A stretch of 30,087 bases of DNA from an uncultured Eubacteriales bacterium (GTDB lineage: Bacteria; Bacillota; Clostridia; Christensenellales; Christensenellaceae), in the NCBI GenBank assembly GCA_905193725.1, contig CAJJPW010000004.1, positions 1-30,087 of the forward strand, given 5' to 3'. The translations under genes were made by a program, and so were the position numbers. This document shows positions 1-9,496 of this stretch, piece by piece; positions within the stretch are counted from its first letter, which is position 1; each line of letters opens with the position of its first letter. Under the pieces are notes generated by a model that ran no database searches, was not told where the DNA came from, and saw nothing but the letters and a program-made list of their open reading frames with translations.

Positions 1-361
1 GGCGGCCCGCCAGCAGTCTGCGGCAATGTTCCTGCGCCTCCATGCGGTTGCGGAGCTTTTCCCGCTGCCCGGCGCGGCTTTCCTCCACCCGGCGGCCCAC
101 GGCGGCAAACAGCCGAAGCAGCGTAGCGGCATATTCGCCCACGCCCTCCACCCTGCACAGTTCCTCCTCCGAGGCTTCCAGCACCCCGTGGAAGCTGCCA
201 AAACGCTCCAGCAGTGCGTGAGCCAGCGGATTGACGTTTCGCTGGGGAATGGCGTAAAACAGCATCAGCTCCAGCGCCTCATGGTCGGCAAAGCCGTTCA
301 GCCCTTCCCTGCGGAACCGTTCCCGCATCCGGCCGCGGTGCCCGTCGTGCGCTCCCGCCAT
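1..361 (-). CDS. radC: DNA repair protein RadC homologue, N-terminal part (cut by window edge)
   Basis: Reading leftward from an ATG at 361, the protein begins MAGAHDGHRGRMRERFRREG and continues with a DHEALELMLFYAIPQ-like block. These are the hallmarks of the N-terminal domain of the RadC/YsxA (UPF0758) family. A helix-hairpin-helix-like stretch (VEGVGEYAATLLRL) follows around residues 70-83. The catalytic-looking JAB/MPN half lies outside the window. A GGGGAGGG site sits just upstream of the ATG. The family's name comes from an old repair phenotype and its true role is unsettled. GC content here is about 70 percent by hand count of two lines, against about 50 percent in the next gene, which is odd (see findings). 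Confidence 0.85.
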   Translation of the reverse strand, partial: MAGAHDGHRGRMRERFRREGLNGFADHEALELMLFYAIPQRNVNPLAHALLERFGSFHGVLEASEEELCRVEGVGEYAATLLRLFAAVGRRVEESRAGQREKLRNRMEAQEHCRRLLAGR

Positions 362-400
362 GGTCTTCCCTCCCCGCGTTTGTGTCCATTGTGTTAGTCC

Positions 401-429
401 AGTATACCATAAACAAGGAAAGCTTGAAA
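401..429 (-). promoter_or_regulatory. Candidate promoter of radC
   Basis: On the minus strand, TTTCAA (424-429) and TATACT (401-406) are separated by 17 bases, about 40 bases upstream of the radC ATG. The -35 is weak but the -10 is good. The same hexamer, read on the plus strand, is the -35 of the neighbouring promoter. Confidence 0.45.
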
Positions 430-452
430 ACCCCCCGGGTTTGTGCTAGTAT
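424..452 (+). promoter_or_regulatory. Candidate promoter of the mntR-like gene
   Basis: TTGAAA (424-429) and TAGTAT (447-452) have an exact 17-base spacer, about 38 bases upstream of the start codon at 490. It shares its -35 hexamer with the divergent radC promoter, so the two cannot easily be occupied at once. Confidence 0.55.
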
Positions 453-489
453 CAGACTTGAATTGTTTCTTTATGAAGGAGGCTCGGCC

Positions 490-867
490 ATGAAGATCTA
501 TGAATCCGGCGAGGATTATCTGGAGATGATCTGTAGGCATGCAGAAAAAAACGGCTTTGTCAGAATTCAGCAGCTGGCAGACCTTCTCCACGTCAAGCCA
601 TCCTCCGTCTCCAAAATGGCCAAACAGCTGCTTACCCAGGGTTATATTGAATACGAGAAATACGGCTACATTCGCCCCACCCAAAAGGGGAAAGAAGAGG
701 GGGAGTACCTGTTGCATCGGCATAAAGTGCTCCATGAGTTTTTGTGCATGATCAATGGAACCCAAGATGAACTGGAACAGGTGGAACAGATGGAGCACTA
801 TTTCAATAAGCAGACGATAGCAAATATTGAGCGAGTGATGAAGGAGTATCGCTCCCACGTAAAGTGA
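490..867 (+). CDS. mntR: MntR/DtxR-family metal-dependent transcriptional regulator
   Basis: A 125-aa protein with an N-terminal winged helix (roughly residues 5-70, with KPSSVSKMAKQL as recognition region) and a short dimerisation/metal domain. All six manganese ligands known for Bacillus MntR can be placed: D9, E12, H78, E99, E102 and H103. A canonical AAGGAGG lies 7 bases before the ATG at 490. An in-frame upstream start at 382 is rejected because it lacks this site. There is no C-terminal SH3-like domain, so it is MntR-like rather than DtxR/IdeR-like. No metal transporter is adjacent, so the target genes are elsewhere or it acts on its own promoter. Sensing Mn2+ is inferred from ligand conservation. 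Confidence 0.85.
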   Translation: MKIYESGEDYLEMICRHAEKNGFVRIQQLADLLHVKPSSVSKMAKQLLTQGYIEYEKYGYIRPTQKGKEEGEYLLHRHKVLHEFLCMINGTQDELEQVEQMEHYFNKQTIANIERVMKEYRSHVK

Positions 868-981
868 GAAAATTTTGAGAGGACAAGCCAAACGTTTGAG
901 CAGATAGGAGTACATTTACAAAGCCTATATGCTTTAACTTTTATCCTTACTTTATCATGGGAAGCTCGGCTATGAAATGTA

Positions 982-1025
982 AAAAAGCACTTCTTCACCT
1001 ACATGATAGGCAGGAAATGCTTTTT
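982..1025. terminator. Bidirectional terminator-like hairpin
   Basis: AAAAAGCA (982-989) pairs with TGCTTTTT (1018-1025), and CCT/AGG pairs continue inside the loop. A T-run follows on either strand. It lies between the convergent mntR-like gene and the 84-aa gene and could stop both. Confidence 0.5.
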
Positions 1026-1034
1026 ATGATTGTA

Positions 1035-1289
1035 TCATTTGATATTCAGTTCACGGAATTGCTCTTTGGCGGCAAGCGCAAACCGCCTATCACGACAGGA
1101 AGGAATATCGTAGGATTTTCTGCGGCACATCCAGCAAGAGCAGTGAATTTTTCCCTTGGCAAAACGACCGCGATTCCCCCCAGACCATGCAAGGACATAC
1201 TCTTCGCCGCCGATCCGGCGGAGGATTCCCTCCTTTCGATGAATTGTGCGCTTTCGCTGCCTGCGGAAGTATCCGCGATCTCTTTTCAT
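1035..1289 (-). CDS. Small basic Cys-rich protein, conserved hypothetical
   Basis: 84 aa, very rich in Arg/Lys. It has a central KGKIHCSCWMCRRKSYD segment: C50, C52 and C55 plus C65 make a CxCx2C...C pattern that suggests a small zinc site. I recall similar short proteins with a KGKIHCSC core in gut Firmicutes and Bacteroidetes, but know no function. AAGGAGG stands 7 bases before the ATG at 1289. The reading frame on the other strand (957-1439) has no ribosome site and no recognisable motif, so this strand is preferred. It lies 200 bases downstream of the ClC gene and may share its transcript. Nucleic-acid binding is only a guess from charge and cysteines. Confidence 0.7.
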   Translation of the reverse strand: MKRDRGYFRRQRKRTIHRKEGILRRIGGEEYVLAWSGGNRGRFAKGKIHCSCWMCRRKSYDIPSCRDRRFALAAKEQFRELNIK

Positions 1290-1346
1290 ATGTGTTTCCT
1301 CCTTGACAGTTCGAGCGGCCTGAAAGAGTGGTCAAGGAAAAGTCTC

Positions 1347-1391
1347 TTACAGGCTGCCTATCTGATAGGAGAGAATGTTTTTGTGTTTCAT
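1347..1391 (-). CDS. Possible 14-codon leader peptide
   Basis: A perfect AAGGAGG (minus strand, about 1403-1409) is followed 11 bases later by an ATG opening a 14-residue reading frame (MKHKNILSYQIGSL) and a stop. Nothing longer uses this ribosome site; the nearer GTG gives only two codons. Downstream, CCTTGAC (1301-1307) can pair with GTCAAGG (1331-1337), and one arm overlaps the Shine-Dalgarno of the 84-aa gene. This could be a leader that controls that gene, or a decayed gene start. Confidence 0.25.
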   Translation of the reverse strand: MKHKNILSYQIGSL

Positions 1392-1491
1392 AACACGGTT
1401 TACCTCCTTATTTTTCATGTTACCGGAGCAGTTCTTTGAGGTTTGCCCATGTACAGAGAGCCGAGCCGTCACGGGAAAAAGTACTTGCACT

Positions 1492-3042
1492 TTAATGGTC
1501 GGAAAATTCCTGAGAAAGGTACTGGCGAACCTGTGCCTCGCATTGTGCCGGACAGAGCAAGGTAAGCAAATCTCCCACCTGTAGACGGGTGTTTCCCTTG
1601 GGGGTAATCTGCTGGCTGTTTCGCATAACAGCGATTACCAGACAGTCTGCTGGCCAGATGATCTGTTTAATCTGTCGGCCATCCGCTGGGCTGCCCAAGC
1701 AGACGGTAAACTCCAGTGATACGGCAGCTGTCTCGGCAGGGGAGTCTGCATTTCCCTGATTGACTGCCCGCTCCAGCAGAGATTCGTAAATGGGCTTGGA
1801 GTGACATAAATCCGCAGTAATATACGAGAGAAATGCCACAATAGCTAGGCAGATGAGCTGGTCAAAGGAGGCGGACATCTCCACAATGAGCAGGATGCCT
1901 GTAAGAGGCGCTCTCACAATGGCAGTGAACATGCCCAGCATCCCAAACAACATAAAGGGGAGCACATAATTGCTCTCAAGCCCCACCCAGGAGACTGCGG
2001 CCTGACCGTAGATGACGCCCGCTAACGCCCCCAGCACCAAAAGGGGAAAGAAAATGCCACCTGGCGCGCCGGAGCCAAAGCTGGTCATGGAAAGCACAAA
2101 CTTGCCCACCAGTAGCAGGAACAAAAAGGGAAGGGCATATTGGCCTATGATCAGGCCGTCTACAATATTATGGCCGCCTCCCAGTACTTGGGGCAAGCAT
2201 AGGCCAAAGATGCCGGCGATGAAAAAGGGAATGATCATCTTTACCGGCAAAGGTAAGTGAATTTTCTGATATAAATTCTGGGTGAACAGTACGCACTTGT
2301 TATATCCCGCTCCAAAGAGGCCTAATAGTACCCCTAAGGGGAGCAATAGCCAATAGTGAGCAGCAGGCAGCTCAGAAAGGGGTGGTAGGGAGAATGTAGG
2401 TGCGCTGCCAAAAAACAGCCGAGAGATCAGGCAGGCAGCGAGGGCAGATGCCAAGGCACTGAGCAGTACCTTGGGAGAAAAGCTTCTGTGGATTTCCTCT
2501 AGAGCCAGCATGACTCCTGCCAGAGGTGCGTTAAATGCCGCTGCCAAACCAGCACAGGCGCCACAAGTGATCAGATATTTTTGCTCTGTCGTATCCCGAT
2601 GAAATGCGTTGGATACCCCCTGGCCTGTCATGGCGCCCAGCAAAATGGAGGGGCCTTCTCGACCCAAGGACAAACCGCCTAAAATGCCCAGCACGCCGCC
2701 GATGAATTTTTTAATGAGTATTTTCAGCCAGCGCATCTGAAAGAACCCTAAAATGGTCCCCTCTGCTTGGGGAATGCCGCTGCCCTTGATGAGGGGTTCT
2801 CCTTTGATGAGCCAACCCACAATGAGTCCCAGCAGTGCGAGAGCTAAAAACACGCACAGAATTTGCCAGGGGTTTTTCGCCCATGCATAAACAGATTGGC
2901 TGAACTCTTGAGAATAGGCAATGGCAAATCTATATAGGGAGGCGACCACCCCGGCTACAATTCCCACAATGAGTCCCAAACCAATGAGACGGTAGTAAAA
3001 TTTTCTATGCAGTATAAAATCGGGCCTATAATGACTTTTCAT
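1492..3042 (-). CDS. ClC-family chloride channel/transporter with C-terminal TrkA-C-like domain
   Basis: About 516 aa. Numbering from the ATG at 3042, the ClC signature blocks are GSGIPQ (87-92), GREGP (127-131, with gating glutamate E129), the AFNAPLAG helix ending in the EE pair at 182-183, and GGIFFP (328-333). The second glutamate of the EE pair matches the internal proton glutamate of E. coli ClcA, which favours a Cl-/H+ exchanger over a channel. The last 80 residues (after about 430) are soluble with an RCK/TrkA-C-like pattern, often a nucleotide or ion sensor. A GTG two codons upstream is possible, but AGGGGAG is better placed for the ATG. About ten membrane helices are visible. Substrate could also be another anion. 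Confidence 0.9.
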   Translation of the reverse strand: MKSHYRPDFILHRKFYYRLIGLGLIVGIVAGVVASLYRFAIAYSQEFSQSVYAWAKNPWQILCVFLALALLGLIVGWLIKGEPLIKGSGIPQAEGTILGFFQMRWLKILIKKFIGGVLGILGGLSLGREGPSILLGAMTGQGVSNAFHRDTTEQKYLITCGACAGLAAAFNAPLAGVMLALEEIHRSFSPKVLLSALASALAACLISRLFFGSAPTFSLPPLSELPAAHYWLLLPLGVLLGLFGAGYNKCVLFTQNLYQKIHLPLPVKMIIPFFIAGIFGLCLPQVLGGGHNIVDGLIIGQYALPFLFLLLVGKFVLSMTSFGSGAPGGIFFPLLVLGALAGVIYGQAAVSWVGLESNYVLPFMLFGMLGMFTAIVRAPLTGILLIVEMSASFDQLICLAIVAFLSYITADLCHSKPIYESLLERAVNQGNADSPAETAAVSLEFTVCLGSPADGRQIKQIIWPADCLVIAVMRNSQQITPKGNTRLQVGDLLTLLCPAQCEAQVRQYLSQEFSDH

Positions 3043-3075
3043 ATGCACTCCCCTGGACGTCGTATTCTATGCAGT

Positions 3076-3105
3076 ATTATATACCATTTTAAGGGAAGGA
3101 ACCAA
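3076..3105 (-). promoter_or_regulatory. Candidate promoter of the ClC gene
   Basis: On the minus strand, TTGGTT (3100-3105) and TATAAT (3076-3081) are 18 bases apart, with the start codon 34 bases further on. Confidence 0.55.
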
Positions 3106-3422
3106 ATCATATAATAAATAATGCACTATTTTTGAAAAGAAATTTTCAAAGTAATATGTTATCGTTTTATTCTTACTAAAAAAAGATATAACTCTGTCTA
3201 TGGGTCGTATTTTCGATCAAGCTCTAAGCTACCTTTATCGGTCTGTAATCAAATACTCCAGAGAGAGGTAAAGATCTCTAGCAAAGAAATGTGCCCTTTA
3301 AAAGATATCTCCTAGCATTGCCAGGTAAAACGCTTTTACGAATCATTATTTACATCTGCAAGTAGCCAGAGATGAGCTTGAGAAAACCGGAAAAGCCTGC
3401 CTAAGCATTCGGAGGATGATAT
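3106..3422. other. AT-rich intergenic region without a recognised gene
   Basis: No reading frame of note, tRNA or known RNA motif was seen. It holds a small hairpin candidate (AGAGA...TCTCT near 3260-3280) and two similar blocks containing CTAGCA (around 3277-3284 and 3312-3318). A short plus-strand frame near 3350-3420 reads QVARDELEKTGKACL without a start and could be a gene remnant. Confidence 0.4.
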
Positions 3423-3460
3423 AAAAAGGCCGCTATGAGAATATTCCATAGCAGCCTTTT
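3423..3460 (-). terminator. Rho-independent terminator of serS
   Basis: On the minus strand, GGCTGCTATG...CATAGCGGCC (3428-3456, one G-U or mismatch pair, short loop) is followed by TTTTT. It is about 20 bases past the serS stop codon. Confidence 0.85.
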
Positions 3461-3479
3461 GGGTCAACTTATTTTTTTA

Positions 3480-5019
<1,540 letters not shown>

Positions 5020-5027
5020 ATGTTCCT

Positions 5028-5052
5028 AAAGGGCCGCTCACCGGCCTTTTTT
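5028..5052 (+). terminator. Terminator after the 63-aa gene
   Basis: GGCCG (5032-5036) pairs with CGGCC (5042-5046) across a 5-base loop, extended by A-T pairs and followed by TTTTTT. On the minus strand it may also help to end argS, though the T-tract there is short. Confidence 0.75.
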
Positions 5053-5066
5053 CGTTGCTTACTTTT

Positions 5067-6764
5067 TTACATGCGCTCGGGAGCTTTGACACCGATGAGA
5101 TAAAGGCCGGTTTTAATGACTGTCTTGACACACTGTGCCAGAAGCAATCTGGCGTGGGTGGCGCTTAAATCCTCATCGATAATGCGCTTCTCGTAATAGT
5201 ACTTATTAAACGCCTGGGCAATGTGGATAATATGCCGTGTGATGATAGAAGGTTCGTTTTTATGGCAGGCATTTTGTACCACTTCTCCCCATTCTGCCAA
5301 CAATTTGATGGTGGCAAAGGCCTCAGGGTCGGTTACGGCACCAAAGTCGATGGGGGCATCCCAAACCTCCTTGGGTGCACGGCGCAAGAGGCTGGCGCAT
5401 CTGGCATGAGTGTACTGGACATACGGCCCGGTCTCCCCATCAAAGTTCAGCACTCTGTCAAAGCTAAAGGTGATATCCTTGATGCGGCTGTTGGAAAGGG
5501 TGCTAAATACCACAGCCCCAACTCCCACATCTTTGGCCACCTGTTCTTTATTTTCTAGATCGGGATTTTTTTCATTGATGACTTCTAATGTCTGCTGAAT
5601 GGACTGGTTGAGCACGTCCTCTAAGAAGACCACCTTGCCTTTGCGGGTGGAAAGGGTGCCGTCCTCTAAAGAGACCATGCCAAAGGCCACATGTTCTAAG
5701 TCCTTGGCCCAGTCATACCCCATCAGCTCTACCACTTTAAACCACTGCTTAAAGTGGAGGTTTTGCTGGTAAGCCACAATGTAGAGACACTTGTAGAAGT
5801 CGTAGTGCTTCTTTCGGTAAAATGCCGCTGCCAAATCCCGGGTGGAATACAGAGTAGCACCGTCGGATTTCAGAATAATACAGGGTGGCAAGTTGAACTG
5901 ATCTAAAGGTACCACATAGGCCCCTTGGTCTAATTTGAGAAGATTTTTCTCTTTTAACTCGTCAATCACCGGCTGCATTTTGTCGTTATAAAAGCTCTCC
6001 CCAGCATAGGAGTCAAATTTTACATCTAAAAGGTCATACACCTTTTGCACTTCTTTTAAGGTGAGCTCTTTAAACCAGTTAAATAGGCTCAGAGCCTCCT
6101 CATCGCCATCCTCGATCTTTTTAAACCAAGCTCTACCCATGTCGTTTAAAGAGTCATCCTTTTCCGCCTCTTCGTGGAAACGGACATAGAGCTTTAACAT
6201 CTCATTGATAGAATCCCGACCTATCGCCTCTTCGTTTCCCCACAGCTTGTAGGCGGCGATCAGCTTGCCAAACTGGGTGCCCCAGTCTCCCAGGTGGTTG
6301 ATGCCAATGGACTGATACCCCAAAAAGTTGTAGATGCGATAGAGGGAATTTCCAATGGCAGTGGTGCTCAGATGGCCGATGTGAAAGGGCTTGGCGATAT
6401 TGATGGAAGAGTAGTCCATGACCACTTTCCTGCCCATTCCTTCATTGGAGCGGCCGTAATCCTCCCCTTGCTGTTGGATCTGAGATAAAGTATCCTGAGC
6501 CAAGTATTTGGGGTCTAAAAAGAAATTCAGATACCCACCGGCTACTTGCACCTGGCTGATATACTCAGGCGCCTGTATGGTTTGTGCCAAATCGGCGGCA
6601 ATGGCCTGAGGGGCCTTGCGCAGTGTCTTTGCCAGCTGAAAACAGGGCATGGCAAAATCCCCCATATTGGGGTTGGGGGGGACCTCAATGAGAGGCAAAA
6701 TATCCTGTGCGTCCATATGCGCCGCTGTTGCAATCAACTGTGCAATACTTTGTTTATAATCCAT
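5067..6764 (-). CDS. argS: Arginine--tRNA ligase
   Basis: 565 aa. The ArgS-specific N-terminal Add-1 domain covers about residues 1-95 (NPNMGDFAMPCFQLAK). The class I Rossmann core carries HIGH at 128-131. The usual KMSKS loop is replaced by the STRKGKVV form common in ArgS. The C-terminal DALR anticodon-binding domain ends in the typical APERM. It charges tRNA-Arg in the cytoplasm. GGAG lies about 11 bases before the ATG. It has its own promoter and is not coupled to the neighbouring genes. Confidence 0.97.
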   Translation of the reverse strand: MDYKQSIAQLIATAAHMDAQDILPLIEVPPNPNMGDFAMPCFQLAKTLRKAPQAIAADLAQTIQAPEYISQVQVAGGYLNFFLDPKYLAQDTLSQIQQQGEDYGRSNEGMGRKVVMDYSSINIAKPFHIGHLSTTAIGNSLYRIYNFLGYQSIGINHLGDWGTQFGKLIAAYKLWGNEEAIGRDSINEMLKLYVRFHEEAEKDDSLNDMGRAWFKKIEDGDEEALSLFNWFKELTLKEVQKVYDLLDVKFDSYAGESFYNDKMQPVIDELKEKNLLKLDQGAYVVPLDQFNLPPCIILKSDGATLYSTRDLAAAFYRKKHYDFYKCLYIVAYQQNLHFKQWFKVVELMGYDWAKDLEHVAFGMVSLEDGTLSTRKGKVVFLEDVLNQSIQQTLEVINEKNPDLENKEQVAKDVGVGAVVFSTLSNSRIKDITFSFDRVLNFDGETGPYVQYTHARCASLLRRAPKEVWDAPIDFGAVTDPEAFATIKLLAEWGEVVQNACHKNEPSIITRHIIHIAQAFNKYYYEKRIIDEDLSATHARLLLAQCVKTVIKTGLYLIGVKAPERM

Positions 6765-6840
6765 GTTATGACTACTCCATTACTGTAAAGTCTATCAAAT
6801 GCTTATCCCTAGGGGATCAACACCTTTAATATACTAGCTT

Positions 6841-6869
6841 AATATACCACAATGGGACTTGTTTATCAA
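6841..6869 (-). promoter_or_regulatory. Promoter of argS
   Basis: On the minus strand, TTGATA (6864-6869) and TATATT (6841-6846) have an exact 17-base spacer. The leader is about 70 bases, without T-box features. Confidence 0.7.
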
Positions 6870-6904
6870 TAAAGCTAGTGAAAAATTCCCCTAAAATAGC
6901 GTAA

Positions 6905-6947
6905 AACAAAAGCTCTCAAAGTACAGAAAGAACTACATCGAGAGCTT
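6905..6947 (-). terminator. Terminator of the azlC-azlD-NSS unit
   Basis: On the minus strand, AAGCTCTC (6940-6947 complement) pairs with GAGAGCTT (6910-6917 complement), with a GTA/TAC inner stem. It is followed by TTTGTTTT and lies just past the symporter stop codon. Confidence 0.75.
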
Positions 6948-6969
6948 AAATAACGTCTTGAAAGATATA

Positions 6970-8325
6970 TTAAAGGACAACAATTTTCAGAGAATCTAAA
7001 ATGGAGCTAATTAATATCGCAATGATAAAGATGGGGGCGATGTACTTTACCATTACTTTAAAGAGTCCTTTGCGCCGGAACTTAGCGTTGAGCTCCACTT
7101 CTGCGATAATGGCAGCTGGTTTCACTACATAGCCTACTACAATACAAGTGAGCAGTGCGCAAATGGGCATGAGCACTGAATTAGTGAGGAAGTCGAAAAA
7201 GTCCAAGACTGCCATACCGAAGATAGGAAAATCTTTTAATACCCCGTATCCAAGGGAAGAGGGAATGGCCAGAATGAGCGCTAGGCAAAATACGATTACC
7301 GTTGCCTTTTTACGGCTCAGCTTAAACTGATCGCATACGGTGGCAACCACTGCTTCCATCAGTGAGATAGAGGAGGTTAGTGCTGCAAATAGAACCAACA
7401 GGAAGAAAACTGCCCCCATCACGTCTCCCAGTGGCATGCTGTGAAACACCTTGGGTAGCGTCTCAAACATGAGACCTTTGCCAGCATTGATGGCACTGGC
7501 CTCTCCACCAGAGAAGGAAAAGACTGCAGGGATAATCATGAGCCCGGCCAAAATGGAAATGCCCAAATCGAACATTTCAATATGCGAGGCGGATTTTTCC
7601 AAATTCTCTTTTTTGCTCAGATAAGAGCCGTAGGTGATCATAATGCCCATAGCAAGAGACATGGAGTAGAACATCTGTCCCATAGCTGCCAGTAACAGGT
7701 TGACGGAGAATTTGCTGAAATCGGGCAGGAAGAAGTAGGCAACTCCCTCCATACCACCTGGAAGTGTCATCGAATAGATGGCAAGAGCGACGGACAGCAC
7801 GATCAAAATCGGCATGAGAATACGGCTGGCCTTTTCGATGCCCCTTTTGACGCCTCGGATGACGATGACAAAGGTAGCTGCCAAAAAAATCAACAAAAAG
7901 AGAAGCGGTTGCCAGGATTCAGAAATAAATCCGCTAAAATACCCATCTGTTGCTGTGGCAGCTCCTGCTCCTGAGACAAAGGATACCAGATATTTGATCA
8001 CCCAACCGCCAATGACACTATAGTATGGCAGTATGAGAAAAGAGACAAGACAGGCTAGTACGCCGATAAAACGGGATTTTTTGTTGAGCTTGCCAAATGC
8101 ACCAATTGGGCTGAGACCTGTTTTTCGGCCGATGGCAATCTCGGATACCATTAGTACAAACCCAAAGGTGACCACTAGTATAATGTAGACCAGCAAAAAG
8201 ATACCGCCACCATATTTGGCAGCTAAGTACGGGAACCGCCATAGGTTCCCCAGGCCCACTGCAGAACCGGCGGCAGCTAAGACAAATCCAAGCCGGTTAG
8301 AAAAGGTGCTTCTTGTGTGCTCCAT
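6970..8325 (-). CDS. Sodium-dependent amino-acid symporter, NSS/SNF family
   Basis: 451 aa of membrane protein with 11-12 hydrophobic helices. The first helix carries the family signature GSAVGLGNLWRFPYLAAKYGG (residues about 20-40), the unwound helix that binds Na+ and substrate in LeuT and MhsT. GAGGAGG precedes the ATG at 8325. It lies 65 bases downstream of azlD with no clear terminator between, so import by this carrier and export by AzlCD may be co-transcribed. The family takes up neutral or aromatic amino acids with sodium; the exact substrate cannot be read from the sequence. Confidence 0.93.
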   Translation of the reverse strand: MEHTRSTFSNRLGFVLAAAGSAVGLGNLWRFPYLAAKYGGGIFLLVYIILVVTFGFVLMVSEIAIGRKTGLSPIGAFGKLNKKSRFIGVLACLVSFLILPYYSVIGGWVIKYLVSFVSGAGAATATDGYFSGFISESWQPLLFLLIFLAATFVIVIRGVKRGIEKASRILMPILIVLSVALAIYSMTLPGGMEGVAYFFLPDFSKFSVNLLLAAMGQMFYSMSLAMGIMITYGSYLSKKENLEKSASHIEMFDLGISILAGLMIIPAVFSFSGGEASAINAGKGLMFETLPKVFHSMPLGDVMGAVFFLLVLFAALTSSISLMEAVVATVCDQFKLSRKKATVIVFCLALILAIPSSLGYGVLKDFPIFGMAVLDFFDFLTNSVLMPICALLTCIVVGYVVKPAAIIAEVELNAKFRRKGLFKVMVKYIAPIFIIAILISSILDSLKIVVL

Positions 8326-8390
8326 TCAAAAATCCTCCTCAGGTTATTCACCAAAAGACCAGTATGAGACCTTTGGCAATGTTTACTTGG

Positions 8391-8717
8391 TTAGATCACG
8401 TTACATAGTTTGAGCAATTGCTCGCAAATAAATACTGTCCCTGTAGCGCTGAGAGCTACTGTCAAAAGGCTACGCTTATGGTATGCCAAAATGAGCGCAA
8501 CCGCCGTCCCTGCAATCCCAGATATGAGATGAGAAGTAGAGGTAAAGATATCTGGAAACACCATTGCCGCCAATATGCTGTAAGGCATATAGGTGAGCAG
8601 AGAGCAGATAAATGGATTTTTAATTTTTTTCCGAAACAGAGCCAGTGGAACCATTCTTGGTATATAGGTTACCACAGCCATGATGCCGATGGCAATAGCC
8701 AAATACGCTGTATCCAT
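8391..8717 (-). CDS. azlD: Branched-chain amino-acid exporter small subunit, AzlD family
   Basis: 108 aa, four hydrophobic helices, with the TYIPRMVPLALFRKK block and PYSILAAMVFP typical of AzlD. It begins directly at the azlC stop (TAG then ATG with no gap), so the two are translationally coupled. With AzlC it forms a branched-chain amino-acid export permease (AzlCD/YgaZH-like). Confidence 0.92.
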   Translation of the reverse strand: MDTAYLAIAIGIMAVVTYIPRMVPLALFRKKIKNPFICSLLTYMPYSILAAMVFPDIFTSTSHLISGIAGTAVALILAYHKRSLLTVALSATGTVFICEQLLKLCNVI

Positions 8718-9446
8718 CTAATGCTCACCGTCCTCTGCTTCCAGATCATTTTGCACAGGATAGAAGTAGGCGCCAAGGCCTGCTGCCACCACGCCACAGA
8801 TGATGACAATCCACCCATCTCCTATGGATTGGAAAAAGGGTATCCATTTAAAAATACAGCTCAGCACGGCAGATACAATGACGATGCGAAGTATTGGTTT
8901 TGAATCCTTGGCCGGCGGAATAATGATGGCCACGAACATGGCGTAAAGTGCAATGCCAAGTGCCGCCTGTACGCTTAAGGGAAGAATACCGCTGGCCACA
9001 ACGCCTAGTACTGTGCCCACATTCCAACCCAAATACGAACATAAAATAAGGCCTACCATATAGGAAAATGGCAGTGTCTGCTGTTTTTGCATAGATACGG
9101 CAAAGATCTCATCCGTATTGCCAAAGGCGATGAGCAGCCGCTGAGAGAACGTTACCTTAGAGCTCAATCTTTGGGATAAAGTAAGGGACATGAGCAGATA
9201 GCGGATGTTCACCACAAACATGGTAAACGCCAGCTCCCAAAGGGAAGCGCTAGACGCAATGAGCTCCATGCCCACAAACTGCCCCGTTCCTGTAAAATTG
9301 GAGAGGGAGATTGCCGGTGCGGACCAGCCAGGCAGTCCGTGCTCTACAGTGAGCATTCCAAAGGCAAAAGCCACAGATAGGTAGCCAAGTGCCACGGGCA
9401 AACCGTCTTTTAAGCCTATTTTAAATGTCAATTGAGCACTTTGCAC
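8718..9446 (-). CDS. azlC: Branched-chain amino-acid exporter large subunit, AzlC family
   Basis: 242 aa, 6-7 hydrophobic helices. It opens with the usual GLKDGLPVALGYLSVAFAFG segment, and SNFTGTGQF, NIRYLLMSLTLSQR and FGNTDEIFAVS follow in family order. The start is a GTG at 9446; AAGGAG lies about 11 bases upstream and no in-frame ATG fits better. First gene of the azlC-azlD-NSS unit. Confidence 0.92.
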   Translation of the reverse strand: MQSAQLTFKIGLKDGLPVALGYLSVAFAFGMLTVEHGLPGWSAPAISLSNFTGTGQFVGMELIASSASLWELAFTMFVVNIRYLLMSLTLSQRLSSKVTFSQRLLIAFGNTDEIFAVSMQKQQTLPFSYMVGLILCSYLGWNVGTVLGVVASGILPLSVQAALGIALYAMFVAIIIPPAKDSKPILRIVIVSAVLSCIFKWIPFFQSIGDGWIVIICGVVAAGLGAYFYPVQNDLEAEDGEH

Positions 9447-9496
9447 TATCTCACACTCCTTTTTTGCTGTATGTGAAAAAATTATCGCAATTACAT

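Noticed and set aside
394..915. 173-codon minus-strand frame over the mntR-like gene
   Set aside because: It is the mirror of a clear regulator with all metal ligands; no ribosome site.
957..1439. 160-codon plus-strand open frame
   Set aside because: No ribosome site, odd composition, and it is antisense to the 84-aa gene, which has a perfect Shine-Dalgarno.
3106..3422. tRNA, 6S-like RNA or IS remnant in the intergenic region
   Set aside because: No cloverleaf, no terminal inverted repeats, and no transposase frame could be supported.
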